Shown here: positions 35,610 to 45,415 of the stretch, one piece after another
How positions within the stretch are numbered: the first letter of the stretch is position 1
Layout: each line of letters begins with the position of its first letter
From: Methylomarinum vadi
GTDB lineage: Bacteria > Pseudomonadota > Gammaproteobacteria > Methylococcales > Methylomonadaceae
DNA length: 64,000 nucleotides
Assembly: GCF_000733935.1 (NCBI RefSeq)
Contig: NZ_JPON01000001.1
Location: 2,712,501-2,776,500 of the forward strand
Direction: 5' to 3'
Notes under the pieces: model-generated
What the model was told of the DNA's origin: nothing
Databases searched by the model: none
Seen by the model: only the letters and a program-made list of their open reading frames with translations
Made by a program: the position numbers and the translations under genes

Positions 35610-38307
35610 CCCAGTTGTTTCCGGTACCGATATCGACCAGCAGCGGGACGTCCAATTGGGCGGCGGAACACATCAAGTCGCGGATGCGGTCGATACAATC
35701 GGACAGTTGGTTTTCCGCGACCTCGAACACCAATTCGTCGTGGACTTGCATGACCATTTTGCAATCCGTTTCGGACTGTTGCAGCCAGCGGTCGGTGGCG
35801 ATCATGGCGCGTTTGATGATGTCGGCCGCAGTACCCTGCATCGGCGCATTGATCGCGGTGCGCTCGGCGTACTGCCGGCGCGCGGCGTTACGGGAATTGA
35901 TTTCCGGTAAATACAGGCGGCGGCCGAACAGGGTTTCCACAAAGCCTTGTTGCTTGGCCTGCTCGCGAATCGTGTCCATGTAATGCTTGACGCCGGGATA
36001 GCGCTCGAAATACAGGTCGATATAGGATTGGGCCTGATTACGGCTCAGGCCCAATTGCTGGCCTAGGCCGAAGGCCGACATGCCGTAGATCAAGCCGAAA
36101 TTGATGGCCTTGGCCGAACGCCTCAGGTCGGTCGTGACCTGGTCGATCTCGACGCCGAACACCTCCGCTGCGGTGGCGCTGTGGATGTCGATATTATGGG
36201 AAAAGGCATGCAACAGGCCTTTATCGCCGGAAAGATGCGCCATGATGCGCAGTTCGATCTGCGAATAGTCGGCCGCGACCATCTTGTACCCCGGCGGCGC
36301 GATGAAGGCCTGGCGGATCTTACGCCCTTCGGCGCTACGCACCGGAATGTTCTGCAGATTGGGGTCCGACGAGGATAGCCGGCCGGTGGCGGCGACCGCC
36401 TGATGGTAGGAGGTATGCACGCGGCCGGTCCTGGGATTGATCTGTTGCGGCAACTTGTCGGTATAGGTGGACTTTAGTTTGCTCATGCCGCGAAAATCGA
36501 GCAGCAGCTTGGGTAGGGGATAATCCGCCGCCAATTCCTGCAACACCGATTCGTTGGTGGACGGTTGGCCCTTGGGGGTTTTCTTCAGTACCGGCAATTG
36601 CAGTTTGTCGTAGAGGATTTCCTGGATTTGTTTCGGCGAACCGAGATTGAAGGATTGCCCGGCCAGTTCATGCGCATGCTGTTCGATCGCGGCGATATGG
36701 TTGGCCAGTTCCAGGCTTTGCTGCGCCAGCATTGCGTTGTCGATCAACACGCCGTTGCGCTCCATGCGCGACAACACCGGCACCAACGGTATTTCGACTT
36801 CGCGATACAGTTGTTCCAGACTGGGATGCTGGCGCAGTTTGGCACTCAAAGTTTGATGGAGGCGCAGTGTGATGTCGGCGTCTTCCGCGGCATACGGGGT
36901 GGCTTGTTCCAGGGCGACCTCCTGGAACGGAATCTGTTTGGCGCCCTTGCCGGCGACATCCTCGTAATGGATGGTTTCCAGGCCGAGATATTCTTTGGCC
37001 AGGTCGTCCATATTGTGCTTGGTCGCGGTACTGTTCCAAACGTACGATTCGAGCATGGTATCGTGTGCGATGCCGCGCAGCTCGATATCGTGATTGGCCA
37101 GTACATTGGCGTCGTACTTAAGATTCTGCCCCAACTTGGCCTTTTCGGGATTTTCCAGTAACGGTTTCAGGCGATTCAGCGTGTCCGTTCTGTCCAGTTG
37201 TTGCGGCACGTCGGGGTAATCGTGGGCCAGCGGCAAATAGGCCGCCTGCCCGGCTTCGACGGCGAAGGAAACGCCCACGATTTCGGCATTCGTGTAATTG
37301 AGGCTGGTGGTCTCGGTGTCGAAAGCAAACAGTTCGGCTTGCTCCAGTCTTTCCAGCCAGGCGGCAAACTGTTGCTTGGTCAGGATGGTTTGGTAATCGG
37401 TGCCGATGGCGGTCGGTTGCGCGTCTTCCATAGTGTTCCCCTCGGCCGACCCTTCCAGCATTTTCAGCCACGAGGAGAAGCCGAATGCCGCCAGTCGTTG
37501 TTTGAGTTCGGCGAGGTCCGGTTGAGTACATTTGAGGTCCTCGAGCCGATATGGCAGAGCAAGATCGCATTTGATTGTTGTTAATTCACGCGACAGCGGC
37601 AGTTGTTCGAGGCAGTTGCGCAGGTTATCGCCGATTTTGCCTTTGATCTTGTCGGCATTGGCTATCAGGTTGTCGAGCGTTCCGTATTCGTTAAGCCACT
37701 TGGCCGCAGTTTTCGGTCCGACCTTGGGGACGCCGGGAATATTGTCCACCGTGTCTCCCATCAGCGCCAAATAATCGATGATCTGATCCGGCCTGACGCC
37801 AAACTTCTCCACAACCCCGCGCTCGTCCAGCCGGGTTTCGGACATGGAGTTTTCCAGCGTGATATGTTCGCTGACCAGTTGCGCCATATCCTTATCGCCG
37901 GTGGAAATGATGACCTCGAAGCCGGCTTCCTCGGCTTTTCGGGCCAGCGCGCCGAGGACGTCATCCGCCTCGACGTCCGGTTCGATAATCAAGGGGAGGC
38001 CCATCGTCCGAATCAGGTTTTGCAGGGGTTCGATTTGCACTCTCAAATCGTCGGGCATGGGCGGACGATGCGCCTTGTACTCCGCATAAAGCTCGTGGCG
38101 GAAGTTTTTGCCGGGAGCGTCGAATACCACCGTGAAATAGTCTGTCCTGTGGTCCGCCTGCAATTTACGCAGCATATTGGAAACGCCGTAGATAGCATTG
38201 GTCGGCGTCCCATCGGGGCTGCTTAGCGGCGGGATTGCATGATAGGCGCGAAATAGAAAAGACGAGCCGTCGACCAGAACTAGGCATTTTGAATTTTGTT
38301 CGGACAT
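35596..38307 (-). CDS. polA: DNA polymerase I
   Basis: 903 residues with all three domains. The 5'-3' exonuclease (about 1-290) has LVDGSSFLFRAYHA, ADDVLGALA and STGDKDMAQL with metal-binding Asp residues. The 3'-5' exonuclease (about 310-500) keeps the DTE of FAFDTETTSLN and a YAAEDADITLRL motif, so proofreading is likely functional. The family A polymerase (about 520-903) has MVAADYSQIELRIMAHLSGD, KAINFGLIYGMSAFGL and MQVHDELVFEV. It fills gaps after Okazaki primer removal and in excision repair. Confidence 0.98.
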   Translation of the reverse strand: MSEQNSKCLVLVDGSSFLFRAYHAIPPLSSPDGTPTNAIYGVSNMLRKLQADHRTDYFTVVFDAPGKNFRHELYAEYKAHRPPMPDDLRVQIEPLQNLIRTMGLPLIIEPDVEADDVLGALARKAEEAGFEVIISTGDKDMAQLVSEHITLENSMSETRLDERGVVEKFGVRPDQIIDYLALMGDTVDNIPGVPKVGPKTAAKWLNEYGTLDNLIANADKIKGKIGDNLRNCLEQLPLSRELTTIKCDLALPYRLEDLKCTQPDLAELKQRLAAFGFSSWLKMLEGSAEGNTMEDAQPTAIGTDYQTILTKQQFAAWLERLEQAELFAFDTETTSLNYTNAEIVGVSFAVEAGQAAYLPLAHDYPDVPQQLDRTDTLNRLKPLLENPEKAKLGQNLKYDANVLANHDIELRGIAHDTMLESYVWNSTATKHNMDDLAKEYLGLETIHYEDVAGKGAKQIPFQEVALEQATPYAAEDADITLRLHQTLSAKLRQHPSLEQLYREVEIPLVPVLSRMERNGVLIDNAMLAQQSLELANHIAAIEQHAHELAGQSFNLGSPKQIQEILYDKLQLPVLKKTPKGQPSTNESVLQELAADYPLPKLLLDFRGMSKLKSTYTDKLPQQINPRTGRVHTSYHQAVAATGRLSSSDPNLQNIPVRSAEGRKIRQAFIAPPGYKMVAADYSQIELRIMAHLSGDKGLLHAFSHNIDIHSATAAEVFGVEIDQVTTDLRRSAKAINFGLIYGMSAFGLGQQLGLSRNQAQSYIDLYFERYPGVKHYMDTIREQAKQQGFVETLFGRRLYLPEINSRNAARRQYAERTAINAPMQGTAADIIKRAMIATDRWLQQSETDCKMVMQVHDELVFEVAENQLSDCIDRIRDLMCSAAQLDVPLLVDIGTGNNWDEAH

Positions 38308-38568
38308 ACACTAAGAAAAAAGGCCTGCTTGTTAAATAAATTAGAAGAACAATAACCCTTGGCAGGATTTCGGGCAAGTCATCAATGGTGGATTCGTTTG
38401 GTTTCCATAATTAATGTCCGATCGATCGTTCGATTACCGAAATAATTCACAAAAAAAGCAAATGAGGTTGAAAATATAAAGAATGATAATAAACTCTAGT
38501 AACGGGCGTTATGAGTTGATAATGTCCGTTCCTAATTTTTAATTTGTTGTATTCTTGGAGTTATCATA

Positions 38569-38859
38569 ATGAAATATCTACTCGTCATTTTAGCTTTTTG
38601 TTCGTTTAACGTGTTCGCCAAACCCGTCAATATCAATAGTGCGGACGCCAAGACTATTTCCGAATCATTGTCGGGTGTCGGCATGAAAAAAGCCGAAGCG
38701 ATCGTGAAATTCAGAAAGGAAAAGGGGCCGTTCGCAACGGCGATGGATTTGGCCAAAGTGAAAGGAATTGGCGAGAAAACGATCGAAAAGAATAAAGGGG
38801 ATATTCTGGTTTCGGATGTTTCGTCCGGCTCCAAAAAGCAAAAGGAAAAAACCCAATAA
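38569..38859 (+). CDS. ComEA-like helix-hairpin-helix protein
   Basis: 96 residues. A signal peptide (MKYLLVILAFCSFNVFA) is followed by a helix-hairpin-helix DNA-binding module: VNINSADAKTISESLSGVGM, KKAEAIVKFRKEKGPFATA and LAKVKGIGEKTIEKNKGDIL. Such small exported proteins bind double-stranded DNA during uptake, although many short relatives have no proven competence role. The C-terminus is Lys-rich. It is divergent from polA and followed by a terminator. Confidence 0.9.
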   Translation: MKYLLVILAFCSFNVFAKPVNINSADAKTISESLSGVGMKKAEAIVKFRKEKGPFATAMDLAKVKGIGEKTIEKNKGDILVSDVSSGSKKQKEKTQ

Positions 38860-38972
38860 GGATATTGTCGACAATAACTTCCAGTATCAGGCCTATCGTT
38901 CCCGCACAGAAAACGGGAGCCCCATCGGGAAGTTGTTTTCAGCCAAATCCTAAACCAACGATACGAAAAGTG

Positions 38973-39000
38973 GAAGCCACGGTCGTCCGTGGCTTCTGTT
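38973..39000. terminator. Probable bidirectional terminator between the ComEA-like gene and manC
   Basis: GAAGCCACGG (38973-38982) and CCGTGGCTTC (38987-38996) make a perfect 10-bp stem with a TCGT loop. It is followed on the plus strand by TGTTTGTTT and on the minus strand by CACTTTT, so it could serve both convergent genes. Confidence 0.75.
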
Positions 39001-39010
39001 TGTTTCAAGA

Positions 39011-40411
39011 TTATTTTCTACCGTAATCGTCCTGGAAACGGACGATATCGTCCTCGCCCAGATAACTGCCCGATTGCACCTCAACCATTTCGAGGGGGAT
39101 CACGCCCGGGTTTTCCAAACAATGGGTCACGCCGAGCGGGATGTAGGTGGACTCGTTTTCCGTCAGCAATAGCTGTTGATCGCCTTTGGTGACCTTGGCC
39201 GTTCCCTTGACCACGATCCAATGTTCCGCGCGATGGTGATGTTTTTGCAGCGACAGTTTGGCGCCGGGCTTGACCACGATACGCTTGGCCTGGAAACGTT
39301 CGCCGTTGTCGATTAAATGATAATAACCCCAAGGCCGGTAGACCTTGCTGTGAATATCGGCTTCGCTGCGTTTCGCTCCTTTCAACTGGTCGACGATTTT
39401 TTTCACATCTTGCACCCGATCCTTGGCGGCAATCATCACCGCATCGTCGGTTTCCACCACGATCAGGTTGTTGACACCGACCGTGGCGATCAGTTTGCTG
39501 CCGGAATGCAGAAAGGAATCCTCGGTGTCCAGGGTCATGACATCGCCATTGATCGCGTTGCCATGCTCGTCCTTAGGGGTGACGTCCCATAGCGCCGACC
39601 ACGAGCCGACATCGTTCCAGTTCGCGTCAAGAGGGATGACGACGGCCTGTTCGGTTTTTTCCATCACCGCGTAATCGATGGAATCCGAGGGGCATTTCAT
39701 AAAGGCCTCGCCATCCAGGCGGACGAAATCGATATCGCGCTGCGCGCCGGACAGCGCCTGTTTACACGCGGCCAGAATGTCCGGTTGAAACTTTTCCAAT
39801 TCCTGTAGGTAACGGCCGGCGGTAAAGGCGAACATGCCGCTATTCCAATAATAGTCGCCGCTTTTAACATAGGCTTCAGCGGTCGGATAGTCGGGTTTTT
39901 CGACAAAGGCGGCCACGGCAAAACTGCCTTCGCCGTTGGCCTCTCCCGCCTTGATGTAACCGTAACCGGTTTCCGGTTCGGTCGGGACGATGCCGAATGT
40001 CACCAGGTTGCCTTGGCGTGCCAAGTCATTAGCCTTGGCAACGGCTTGCTGAAAAACGGGAACATTGGCGATGACATGGTCGGCCGGCAATACCAATAAC
40101 ACTTCGTCGGGAGAGTCGGCGGTCAATGCTGCTAGGGCCACCGCCGGCGCCGTATTTTTTCCCACCGGTTCCAGAATGATCGCGGCGGGCCGGGCACCGA
40201 TCTCGCGTAATTGTTCCGCCATCATGAAGCGGTGGTTCTCATTGCATACTCCTAACGGCGATTTCATGTCCGCCAGTCCATGCAGTCTTAGTACGGTTTC
40301 CTGCAACATGGTGTTGTGAGAAACCAGCGGTAGAAATTGTTTCGGATGTTGGCTGCGGGACAAGGGCCACAAGCGGGTGCCGGAACCGCCGGATAAAATA
40401 ACAGGAATCAT
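39011..40411 (-). CDS. manC: Mannose-1-phosphate guanylyltransferase / mannose-6-phosphate isomerase
   Basis: 466 residues from the ATG at 40411, which has AAGGAG upstream; an extension to 40471 is less likely. The N-terminal nucleotidyltransferase has [16 protein letters not shown] at the start, then VLPADHVI and GYGYIKAG, and the region FVEKPD. The C-terminal type II phosphomannose isomerase cupin has [27 protein letters not shown] and [20 protein letters not shown]. It makes GDP-mannose for polysaccharides; it may serve the locus beginning at 48337. Confidence 0.95.
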   Translation of the reverse strand: MIPVILSGGSGTRLWPLSRSQHPKQFLPLVSHNTMLQETVLRLHGLADMKSPLGVCNENHRFMMAEQLREIGARPAAIILEPVGKNTAPAVALAALTADSPDEVLLVLPADHVIANVPVFQQAVAKANDLARQGNLVTFGIVPTEPETGYGYIKAGEANGEGSFAVAAFVEKPDYPTAEAYVKSGDYYWNSGMFAFTAGRYLQELEKFQPDILAACKQALSGAQRDIDFVRLDGEAFMKCPSDSIDYAVMEKTEQAVVIPLDANWNDVGSWSALWDVTPKDEHGNAINGDVMTLDTEDSFLHSGSKLIATVGVNNLIVVETDDAVMIAAKDRVQDVKKIVDQLKGAKRSEADIHSKVYRPWGYYHLIDNGERFQAKRIVVKPGAKLSLQKHHHRAEHWIVVKGTAKVTKGDQQLLLTENESTYIPLGVTHCLENPGVIPLEMVEVQSGSYLGEDDIVRFQDDYGRK

Positions 40412-40562
40412 ATTGACATCGCTCCTTGTGATTGATGGGGGTCGTATATTTGTCGGACTTTGCTCGGCCACATCATACAGTTTTTCAAGGGCAGCCGCAT
40501 GAAGTCCGTTAGCAATATTGGCGATAAGCTAGATGTTAGTTTACGATTGAAGCTTTGCAAGG

Positions 40563-40668
40563 TTATAGTCACCGCACTTCAAAATTCGGCACATTGATAT
40601 CTTTTCCGTCCGGGAGAAGGTTGGATGAGGGCTCGTAAATAACGAATTTTGAAGTGCGAACAGTATAA
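40563..40668. repeat. MITE-like inverted-repeat element, copy B
   Basis: A 106-base unit whose ends are long imperfect inverted repeats: TTATAGTCACCGCACTTCAA on the left continues AAATTCG, and the right end is the inverse, CGAATTTTGAAGTGCG, then AACAGTATAA. No ORF inside. Its ends match the element at 25936-26044. It stands 15 bases upstream of the DHH gene start and thus contains or replaces its promoter. Confidence 0.8.
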
Positions 40669-40683
40669 AAAACAGGGAATATT

Positions 40684-41661
40684 ATGAATATAGACGTTTT
40701 CAACGGCGATGCCGATGGAATCTGCGCATTGGTACAACTTCGCCTGGCCAGGCCGGCCGAATCCCGCTTGATTACCGGCGTAAAGAGGGATATCGAATTG
40801 CTCGCGCGGGTCGACGCGCAAGCAAACGATAAAGTGACGGTGTTGGACATATCGCTGGCAAAAAACAGGAGACATCTCGACAGGATTTTACAAGGCGGCG
40901 CAAAAGTATTTTACGTCGACCATCATCAACCCGGAGACATTCCTCAACACGAAGGCTTGACGACCCTCATCGATACCGATCCTTCAATCTGCACCAGCTT
41001 GCTGGTCAATAATTATCTGCAAGGCAGATATCAAGCCTGGGCGGTGGTGGCCGCCTTCGGCGATAACTTGAATGAAAGCGCAATGAAGTCTGCCGCCGAA
41101 ATGGGGCTTTCTCAGCAAGAAACCGAACAATTGCGGGAACTGGGCGTTTGCATCAATTACAATGGTTACGGCGCCAGCATTGCCGATTTGCATATCGCCC
41201 CCGACCAGTTGTACCGTGAATTGAGCCCTTTCGCCACGCCGTTCGATTTCATGCGGGAGAATCGCGAGATCCATCGAAAACTGCTGGAAGGATATCGAGC
41301 CGATATGGCCGAAGCTTGCAACATCGAGCCGCGATACCAGACGGATCGCATTGCCGTGTATATCCTCCCCGACGAAAATTGGGCCAAACGCGTCAGCGGC
41401 GTTTTCGGCAACCATCTAGCCAATCAGAAACCGCAATGCGCGCATGCGGTATTAAGCCATAACCATCAGGGCGGTTTTCTGGTTAGCGTCAGGGCGCCGT
41501 TGACTAACAAGACCGGCGCCGATGAACTATGCTCTTCATTTGCAACCGGTGGCGGACGCAAAGCGGCTGCCGGCATCAACCATCTGCCGGAAACGGAGTT
41601 GGAGCGGTTTGTTCAGGCATTCGAAAATCAATATAAAGCAAGGGAACATAAACCATCATGA
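40684..41661 (+). CDS. DHH/DHHA1-family phosphoesterase
   Basis: 325 residues. The N-terminal DHH domain has [12 protein letters not shown], the aspartates of VTVLDISL and the eponymous [10 protein letters not shown] near residue 80. The C-terminal DHHA1 domain has [15 protein letters not shown]. Relatives hydrolyse short oligonucleotides and 3'-phosphoadenosine phosphates (NrnA-like), cyclic dinucleotides or other phosphoesters. Its four-base overlap with cysC suggests removal of PAP produced by sulfotransferases, but that is inference. AGGGA lies upstream of the ATG. Confidence 0.88.
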   Translation: MNIDVFNGDADGICALVQLRLARPAESRLITGVKRDIELLARVDAQANDKVTVLDISLAKNRRHLDRILQGGAKVFYVDHHQPGDIPQHEGLTTLIDTDPSICTSLLVNNYLQGRYQAWAVVAAFGDNLNESAMKSAAEMGLSQQETEQLRELGVCINYNGYGASIADLHIAPDQLYRELSPFATPFDFMRENREIHRKLLEGYRADMAEACNIEPRYQTDRIAVYILPDENWAKRVSGVFGNHLANQKPQCAHAVLSHNHQGGFLVSVRAPLTNKTGADELCSSFATGGGRKAAAGINHLPETELERFVQAFENQYKAREHKPS

Positions 41662-42287
41662 CGAGGAAAAGCACAAATACCGTGTGGCACCATGCCACCG
41701 TGACCCGAAAGGACCGAGAAATACTGCATCAACATAAAAGCGCGGTGTTATGGTTTACCGGCCTGTCCGGTTCCGGCAAGTCGACGCTGGCGCATGCGGT
41801 GGAAGACCGCTTGCATAAAATGGGAGTGTCGACCTTCGTGCTCGATGGCGATAACGTGCGCCACGGCTTATGCAGCGACTTGGGATTTAGCGACGAAGAC
41901 CGGGTTGAAAATATCCGCAGAATCGGAGAGCTGGCGAAATTGCTGTCCGAAGCGGGCGTCATCACGCTCACCGCCTTTATTTCGCCATTCAAGGAAGACC
42001 GCAACGGCGCGCGGAAGTTGATGCCGCACGGCGATTTCCTGGAAATTTATTGCGACTGCCCTCTCGAGATTTGCGAACAGCGCGACGTGAAGGGTCTGTA
42101 TAAAAAAGCCCGCGCCGGCGAAATTCCAAGCTTCACCGGCATCGATTCCCCTTACGAGGCCCCGGAAAGACCGGAATTGGTCGTTAAGACGGGCGAAAAA
42201 TCGTTGGATCAATGCGTCGATGAGGTGGTCCAGTTGATGGTGTCGCGGGGTATTGTCAACAAGGTTTGCGTTAATCCCGGCACGTAG
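41658..42287 (+). CDS. cysC: Adenylyl-sulfate kinase
   Basis: 209 residues, complete. The P-loop is [18 protein letters not shown], followed by [19 protein letters not shown], the [13 protein letters not shown] segment and [15 protein letters not shown], all CysC hallmarks. It phosphorylates APS to PAPS. Neither cysD nor cysN is adjacent, so it probably serves sulfonation (a sulfotransferase-like gene lies at 58482) rather than the full assimilation pathway, although both are possible. ATGA overlap with the DHH gene. Confidence 0.96.
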   Translation: MTRKSTNTVWHHATVTRKDREILHQHKSAVLWFTGLSGSGKSTLAHAVEDRLHKMGVSTFVLDGDNVRHGLCSDLGFSDEDRVENIRRIGELAKLLSEAGVITLTAFISPFKEDRNGARKLMPHGDFLEIYCDCPLEICEQRDVKGLYKKARAGEIPSFTGIDSPYEAPERPELVVKTGEKSLDQCVDEVVQLMVSRGIVNKVCVNPGT

Positions 42288-42552
42288 CAATGCCGCCTTG
42301 AGCCTGAATTTCTTCACCATCGGAAGGTTGTCGCAAAAACCAAAATGTAGGTTAGGTTAGCGCAGCGTAACCTAACAAAAATTAAAATGTTAGGTGTCAT
42401 CATGTTCGGCTGAACCTACCTTTTGCGATACCCTCATCGGGAAGGCGTCGTAAAAGCTCCCTCTCCTCGCGGGAGAGGGTCGGGGAGAGGGGGATAAAAA
42501 GTTGCTACCAATTGTTTTTTATAAGCCCCCATCCTAACCTTCTCCCGCAGGA
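42288..42552. repeat. Cluster of intergenic palindromic repeats
   Basis: Non-coding. A 98-base unit (42331-42428) is bounded by TCGCAAAA and TTTTGCGA with inner GTAGGTT/AACCTAC, and contains the near-perfect hairpin GTTAGGTTA...TAACCTAAC (42351-42376). It is followed by a GC-rich hairpin of the CCCTCTC...GAGAGGG type around 42461-42485 and a further partial CTTCTCCCGCAGGAG unit that flanks the IS1182 element. These resemble REP-like repeats scattered in genomes of this kind. Confidence 0.6.
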
Positions 42553-44296
42553 GGCTGTCGTAAAAGCCCCCCAACCAGCTACATACGGTAAAATAACCCT
42601 ATCCAAACCTATTAGAAATAGATCAATGGCAGCCGAAGTAAACATTAGACCCGTCAGGACATTGTATAGCGCCAAGCAATATTCGCTATTCGATGAATGC
42701 GAGGTTGAACCGTTACCTGAGTTGATCGCTCAATCGATCTCGAGCGAACCGATGGCCCATTTTGAAGCGCCCGACCCGCGCGGCTTATCGATCAACGGTA
42801 AACCGCTCGGCGAACATCTGGAGCACGCCGGCTTAACCATCCCGTTGAAATTGCGCCCCTTCCTGCAATCGCTATCCTTCGCCGAGTTCGAAGCCCGTTA
42901 TCGGCCCGGCGGGCGTCCGCCGTATGCGCCACGTGCGATGGTGGGGATTATTCTCTACGGCCTGTTACAAGGCATCAGCAGCCTGCGCGACTTGGAGCGT
43001 TTAGCTCGAGCCGATGTGGGGTGTTGGTGGCTAAGTGGCGGTATCATGCCGGATCACTCAGTCATTGGCCGTTTCGTCCATCAGCATGCCGAATCATTGA
43101 CGACCGAATTTTTCGATCAACTGGCGCGTCGTACTTTGAAAGTCACAGGCTCAGGCACGACGACGTTGGCGGGCGACGGTACCGTGATCGAAGCCATGTC
43201 CTCCCGGTTTCAATTGATGAAGGAAGAAGCGCTCAAGCAAGCCTTGGCGCAAGCGCAGGAAGCCGCGCAAGCCAAACCCGACGATGCAGCGGCAAGCAAG
43301 CGGTTGAACCTATTGGAACAAGCCCAAGCCGAGCTAAAGTCTCGCCAGCAAAAACAAGCCGCCAAAGGCAAAGATCCGGCCAAGACCCAAGTACAAAGCA
43401 ACGAGCCGGAGGCGGTATTACAGCCGCAAAAGAACTCCAAAGACTTTCGCGGCAGTTATAAACCGTCGGTATTGGCGAACGACAATCGAGTGATCGTGGC
43501 TTGCGACGTTCATCCTTCCAGCGAAACCGAGGTGGTGCCGGGCTTACTGGATCGCGCCCAAGCTATGGGAGGCGTCGAAACAGCTCTGTTCGATGCTGGC
43601 TATTTCAGCAATGGCGTCTTGGATACTGCTGAGCAACACAACATCGAATTGCTTTGTCCGGAAGGCCAAAGTGAAGGAGACGATTGGAACAAACAATCCA
43701 ACAAACAAATCCCCAAAAGCCGCTTTATTTATCAGGCCGACGACGACACCTATCGCTGTCCGGGGCAACAACGCTTGACTCGCCGTCACACCTGCAAAGG
43801 CGGTAAAAGTGGCCGCGCTTATACCGTCTACGCCTGCGATGCCTGTTCAGACTGCCCGCTGAAATCCCAATGCACGCGTAGCGAGAGTGGTCGCACCCTC
43901 AAACGCTATGACAGCGATACACAAAAAGAAGCCCTGCGCCTGAAAATGGACCAGCCCGAACCTCGGCAACGCTATCGACAGCGGCAGGCCATGGTGGAGC
44001 CCGTCTTCAGTCAGCTACGCGGTCGCCAAGGTTTGAATCGCTTTCGCCGTAAAGGTTTGGCGGGTGTCAAAGTAGAGTTCGCCTTGCACGCCATGGCTTA
44101 CAATCTGAGCCGCGCCTTAGTGGCAGCTCTTTTTCGTGCTTTATATCATTGGCTTAGCCGGTTTATGAGCTCGTTTGACCGAATGGTCGACATTTGGCTG
44201 AGTTACACTACTGACTTGCCAACTTCGCCGACCGTGGAAAATACGGCCGGTTTCCAGTGGTAAATCAAAGAAATTGGGGTTTTACGACGCCCTCCG
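42553..44296 (+). mobile_element. IS1182-family insertion sequence
   Basis: The element comprises one transposase gene and short imperfect terminal inverted repeats: GGCTGTCGTAAAAGCCCC at the left and, read inward from the right, GGCGTCGTAAAACCCC (reverse of GGGGTTTTACGACGCC ending at 44291). The flanks are mutually inverted pieces of one palindrome (CCTTCTCCCGCAGGAG left, CTCCGCAGGGAGAAGG right), which suggests insertion into a hairpin-forming repeat. End coordinates are within a few bases. Confidence 0.8.
42626..44263 (+). CDS. IS1182-family transposase
   Basis: 545 residues from the ATG at 42626 (MAAEVNIRPV); the longer reading from 42512 would start outside the element. The N-terminal domain has RPGGRPPYAPRAMVGIILYG; the DDE catalytic parts are in TTLAGDGTVIEAMSSR, ALFDAGYFSNGVLD and QAMVEPVFSQLRGRQGLNRF. 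A Lys/Gln-rich insert lies at about 200-280 and a cysteine-rich CDACSDCPLKSQC follows. The gene appears intact, so the element may be active. Confidence 0.93.
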   Translation: MAAEVNIRPVRTLYSAKQYSLFDECEVEPLPELIAQSISSEPMAHFEAPDPRGLSINGKPLGEHLEHAGLTIPLKLRPFLQSLSFAEFEARYRPGGRPPYAPRAMVGIILYGLLQGISSLRDLERLARADVGCWWLSGGIMPDHSVIGRFVHQHAESLTTEFFDQLARRTLKVTGSGTTTLAGDGTVIEAMSSRFQLMKEEALKQALAQAQEAAQAKPDDAAASKRLNLLEQAQAELKSRQQKQAAKGKDPAKTQVQSNEPEAVLQPQKNSKDFRGSYKPSVLANDNRVIVACDVHPSSETEVVPGLLDRAQAMGGVETALFDAGYFSNGVLDTAEQHNIELLCPEGQSEGDDWNKQSNKQIPKSRFIYQADDDTYRCPGQQRLTRRHTCKGGKSGRAYTVYACDACSDCPLKSQCTRSESGRTLKRYDSDTQKEALRLKMDQPEPRQRYRQRQAMVEPVFSQLRGRQGLNRFRRKGLAGVKVEFALHAMAYNLSRALVAALFRALYHWLSRFMSSFDRMVDIWLSYTTDLPTSPTVENTAGFQW

Positions 44297-44577
44297 CAGG
44301 GAGAAGGAACGGTTTTGACTTTTACGACACCCTCTTCAGAGAGAAGGATGAGGGTGAAATAACGAATTTCAGTGCTAAGGATTTCGCTAAAAACAACTTC
44401 CCGATATGGTTCCCATGCTCCGCGTGGGAACCCGGCCAGGGACGCTCCAGCGTCCCGAACCGCACAGCGGTTCAGACTTCATCCCAGGCAGAGCGCGGGA
44501 ACGATGGGGGCCTGGAAGTTATTTAAGACCGTATCCTGACAATATATTTGAATCATTGAGCAGCAGATTCTCAAACA
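44297..44577. repeat. Palindromic repeat cluster downstream of the IS1182 element
   Basis: Non-coding. After a partial CTCTTCAGAGAGAAGG unit there is GGTTCCCA-TGCTCCGCG-TGGGAACC (44408-44432) and GGGACGCT-CC-AGCGTCCC (44439-44456), two perfect 8-bp hairpins. Such units are multi-copy intergenic repeats in several gammaproteobacteria as far as I recall; here they separate the IS from a toxin-antitoxin pair. Confidence 0.65.
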
Positions 44578-45000
44578 ATGAAAAATATGCCTAACGATAA
44601 CGCAATGTCCCACCAGGATAACGACAAGATCGAACCATTGCGCGCTCTATGCCAAGCAAACGTCCAATTGGAAATCGCCGTGCTGATCGGCAGCCGCGCG
44701 ACTGGAAGCAGTCATGAAGGCAGCGATTGGGACATCGCCATTCAATGGCACAGAGAAATTGCGTCGGAACAACAATTAGGCCTGACGGAGCGGTTGCGGC
44801 ACCAGATTGCACAGTTATTGAAAGTCGACGATAGTCGGATCGACTTGATAGACATGCCAAGCGCTCGGTTGGCGATGCGTGCCGTGATTGCCGAGGAAGG
44901 AGTTTCGCTTAAAACGGATACGCTGGCATGGCACCATTTTCTCACTCGCACCTGGGCGGAGCTGGAGCATCTAGAATGGGAACGCCAACATGCGGCTTGA
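44578..45000 (+). CDS. mntA: MntA-type nucleotidyltransferase antitoxin, pair 1
   Basis: 140 residues. A minimal nucleotidyltransferase with the GSX10DXD motif GSRATGSSHEGSDWDIAI near residue 38 and a later acidic residue in RIDLIDM. In known MntA-HepT modules the MNT protein adenylylates the HEPN toxin and neutralises it. The stop overlaps the HEPN gene by 11 bases. Its sequence is distinct from the two other MNT genes nearby. Confidence 0.88.
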   Translation: MKNMPNDNAMSHQDNDKIEPLRALCQANVQLEIAVLIGSRATGSSHEGSDWDIAIQWHREIASEQQLGLTERLRHQIAQLLKVDDSRIDLIDMPSARLAMRAVIAEEGVSLKTDTLAWHHFLTRTWAELEHLEWERQHAA

Positions 45001-45415
45001 CCTGTATCAGCAAGAAACGGCAGCTATCGCTGCTTATCAAGGCGGGTTATTGAATGACGCGGCGCAAAAACTGGGCGCCGGTCAATCGTTGACTCCCTTG
45101 GAACAGAATGGCGTGTTGCATGCCTTACAACTTTTGATTGAAAACGCCATCGGTAAAGGAAAACATCTGTTAAAAGCCTCTAAACAGCCGGTGCCGGTCT
45201 CCGCTTACGATACTTTTCTTTTGTTGTCGCAAAACCGCTTCATCGCAGCATCCGAGGTTCAAGAGTGGCACAATGCCATAGGCCTGCGTAATAAAATCGT
45301 GCATGATTATATGAACATCAAGATGGATATCGTTTTGAAACTGGTCAGCCAACAGCACTACCGGTTCATCGTGGACTTTCTTCAAGAGCCTATTCCTCCT
45401 CAACTTAATTCTTGA
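44990..45415 (+). CDS. hepT: HepT-type HEPN toxin, pair 1
   Basis: 141 residues, an all-helical HEPN domain of the DUF86 type. The catalytic RX4HXY motif is RNKIVHDY near residue 101, whose tyrosine is the AMPylation target in described systems. HEPN toxins are RNases acting on tRNA or mRNA. Starts within the antitoxin gene. Confidence 0.87.
   Translation: MRLDLYQQETAAIAAYQGGLLNDAAQKLGAGQSLTPLEQNGVLHALQLLIENAIGKGKHLLKASKQPVPVSAYDTFLLLSQNRFIAASEVQEWHNAIGLRNKIVHDYMNIKMDIVLKLVSQQHYRFIVDFLQEPIPPQLNS

Noticed and set aside
42288-42552. CRISPR array suspected from repeated short sequences
   Set aside because: The repeats are palindromic, not regularly spaced, and there are no cas genes.
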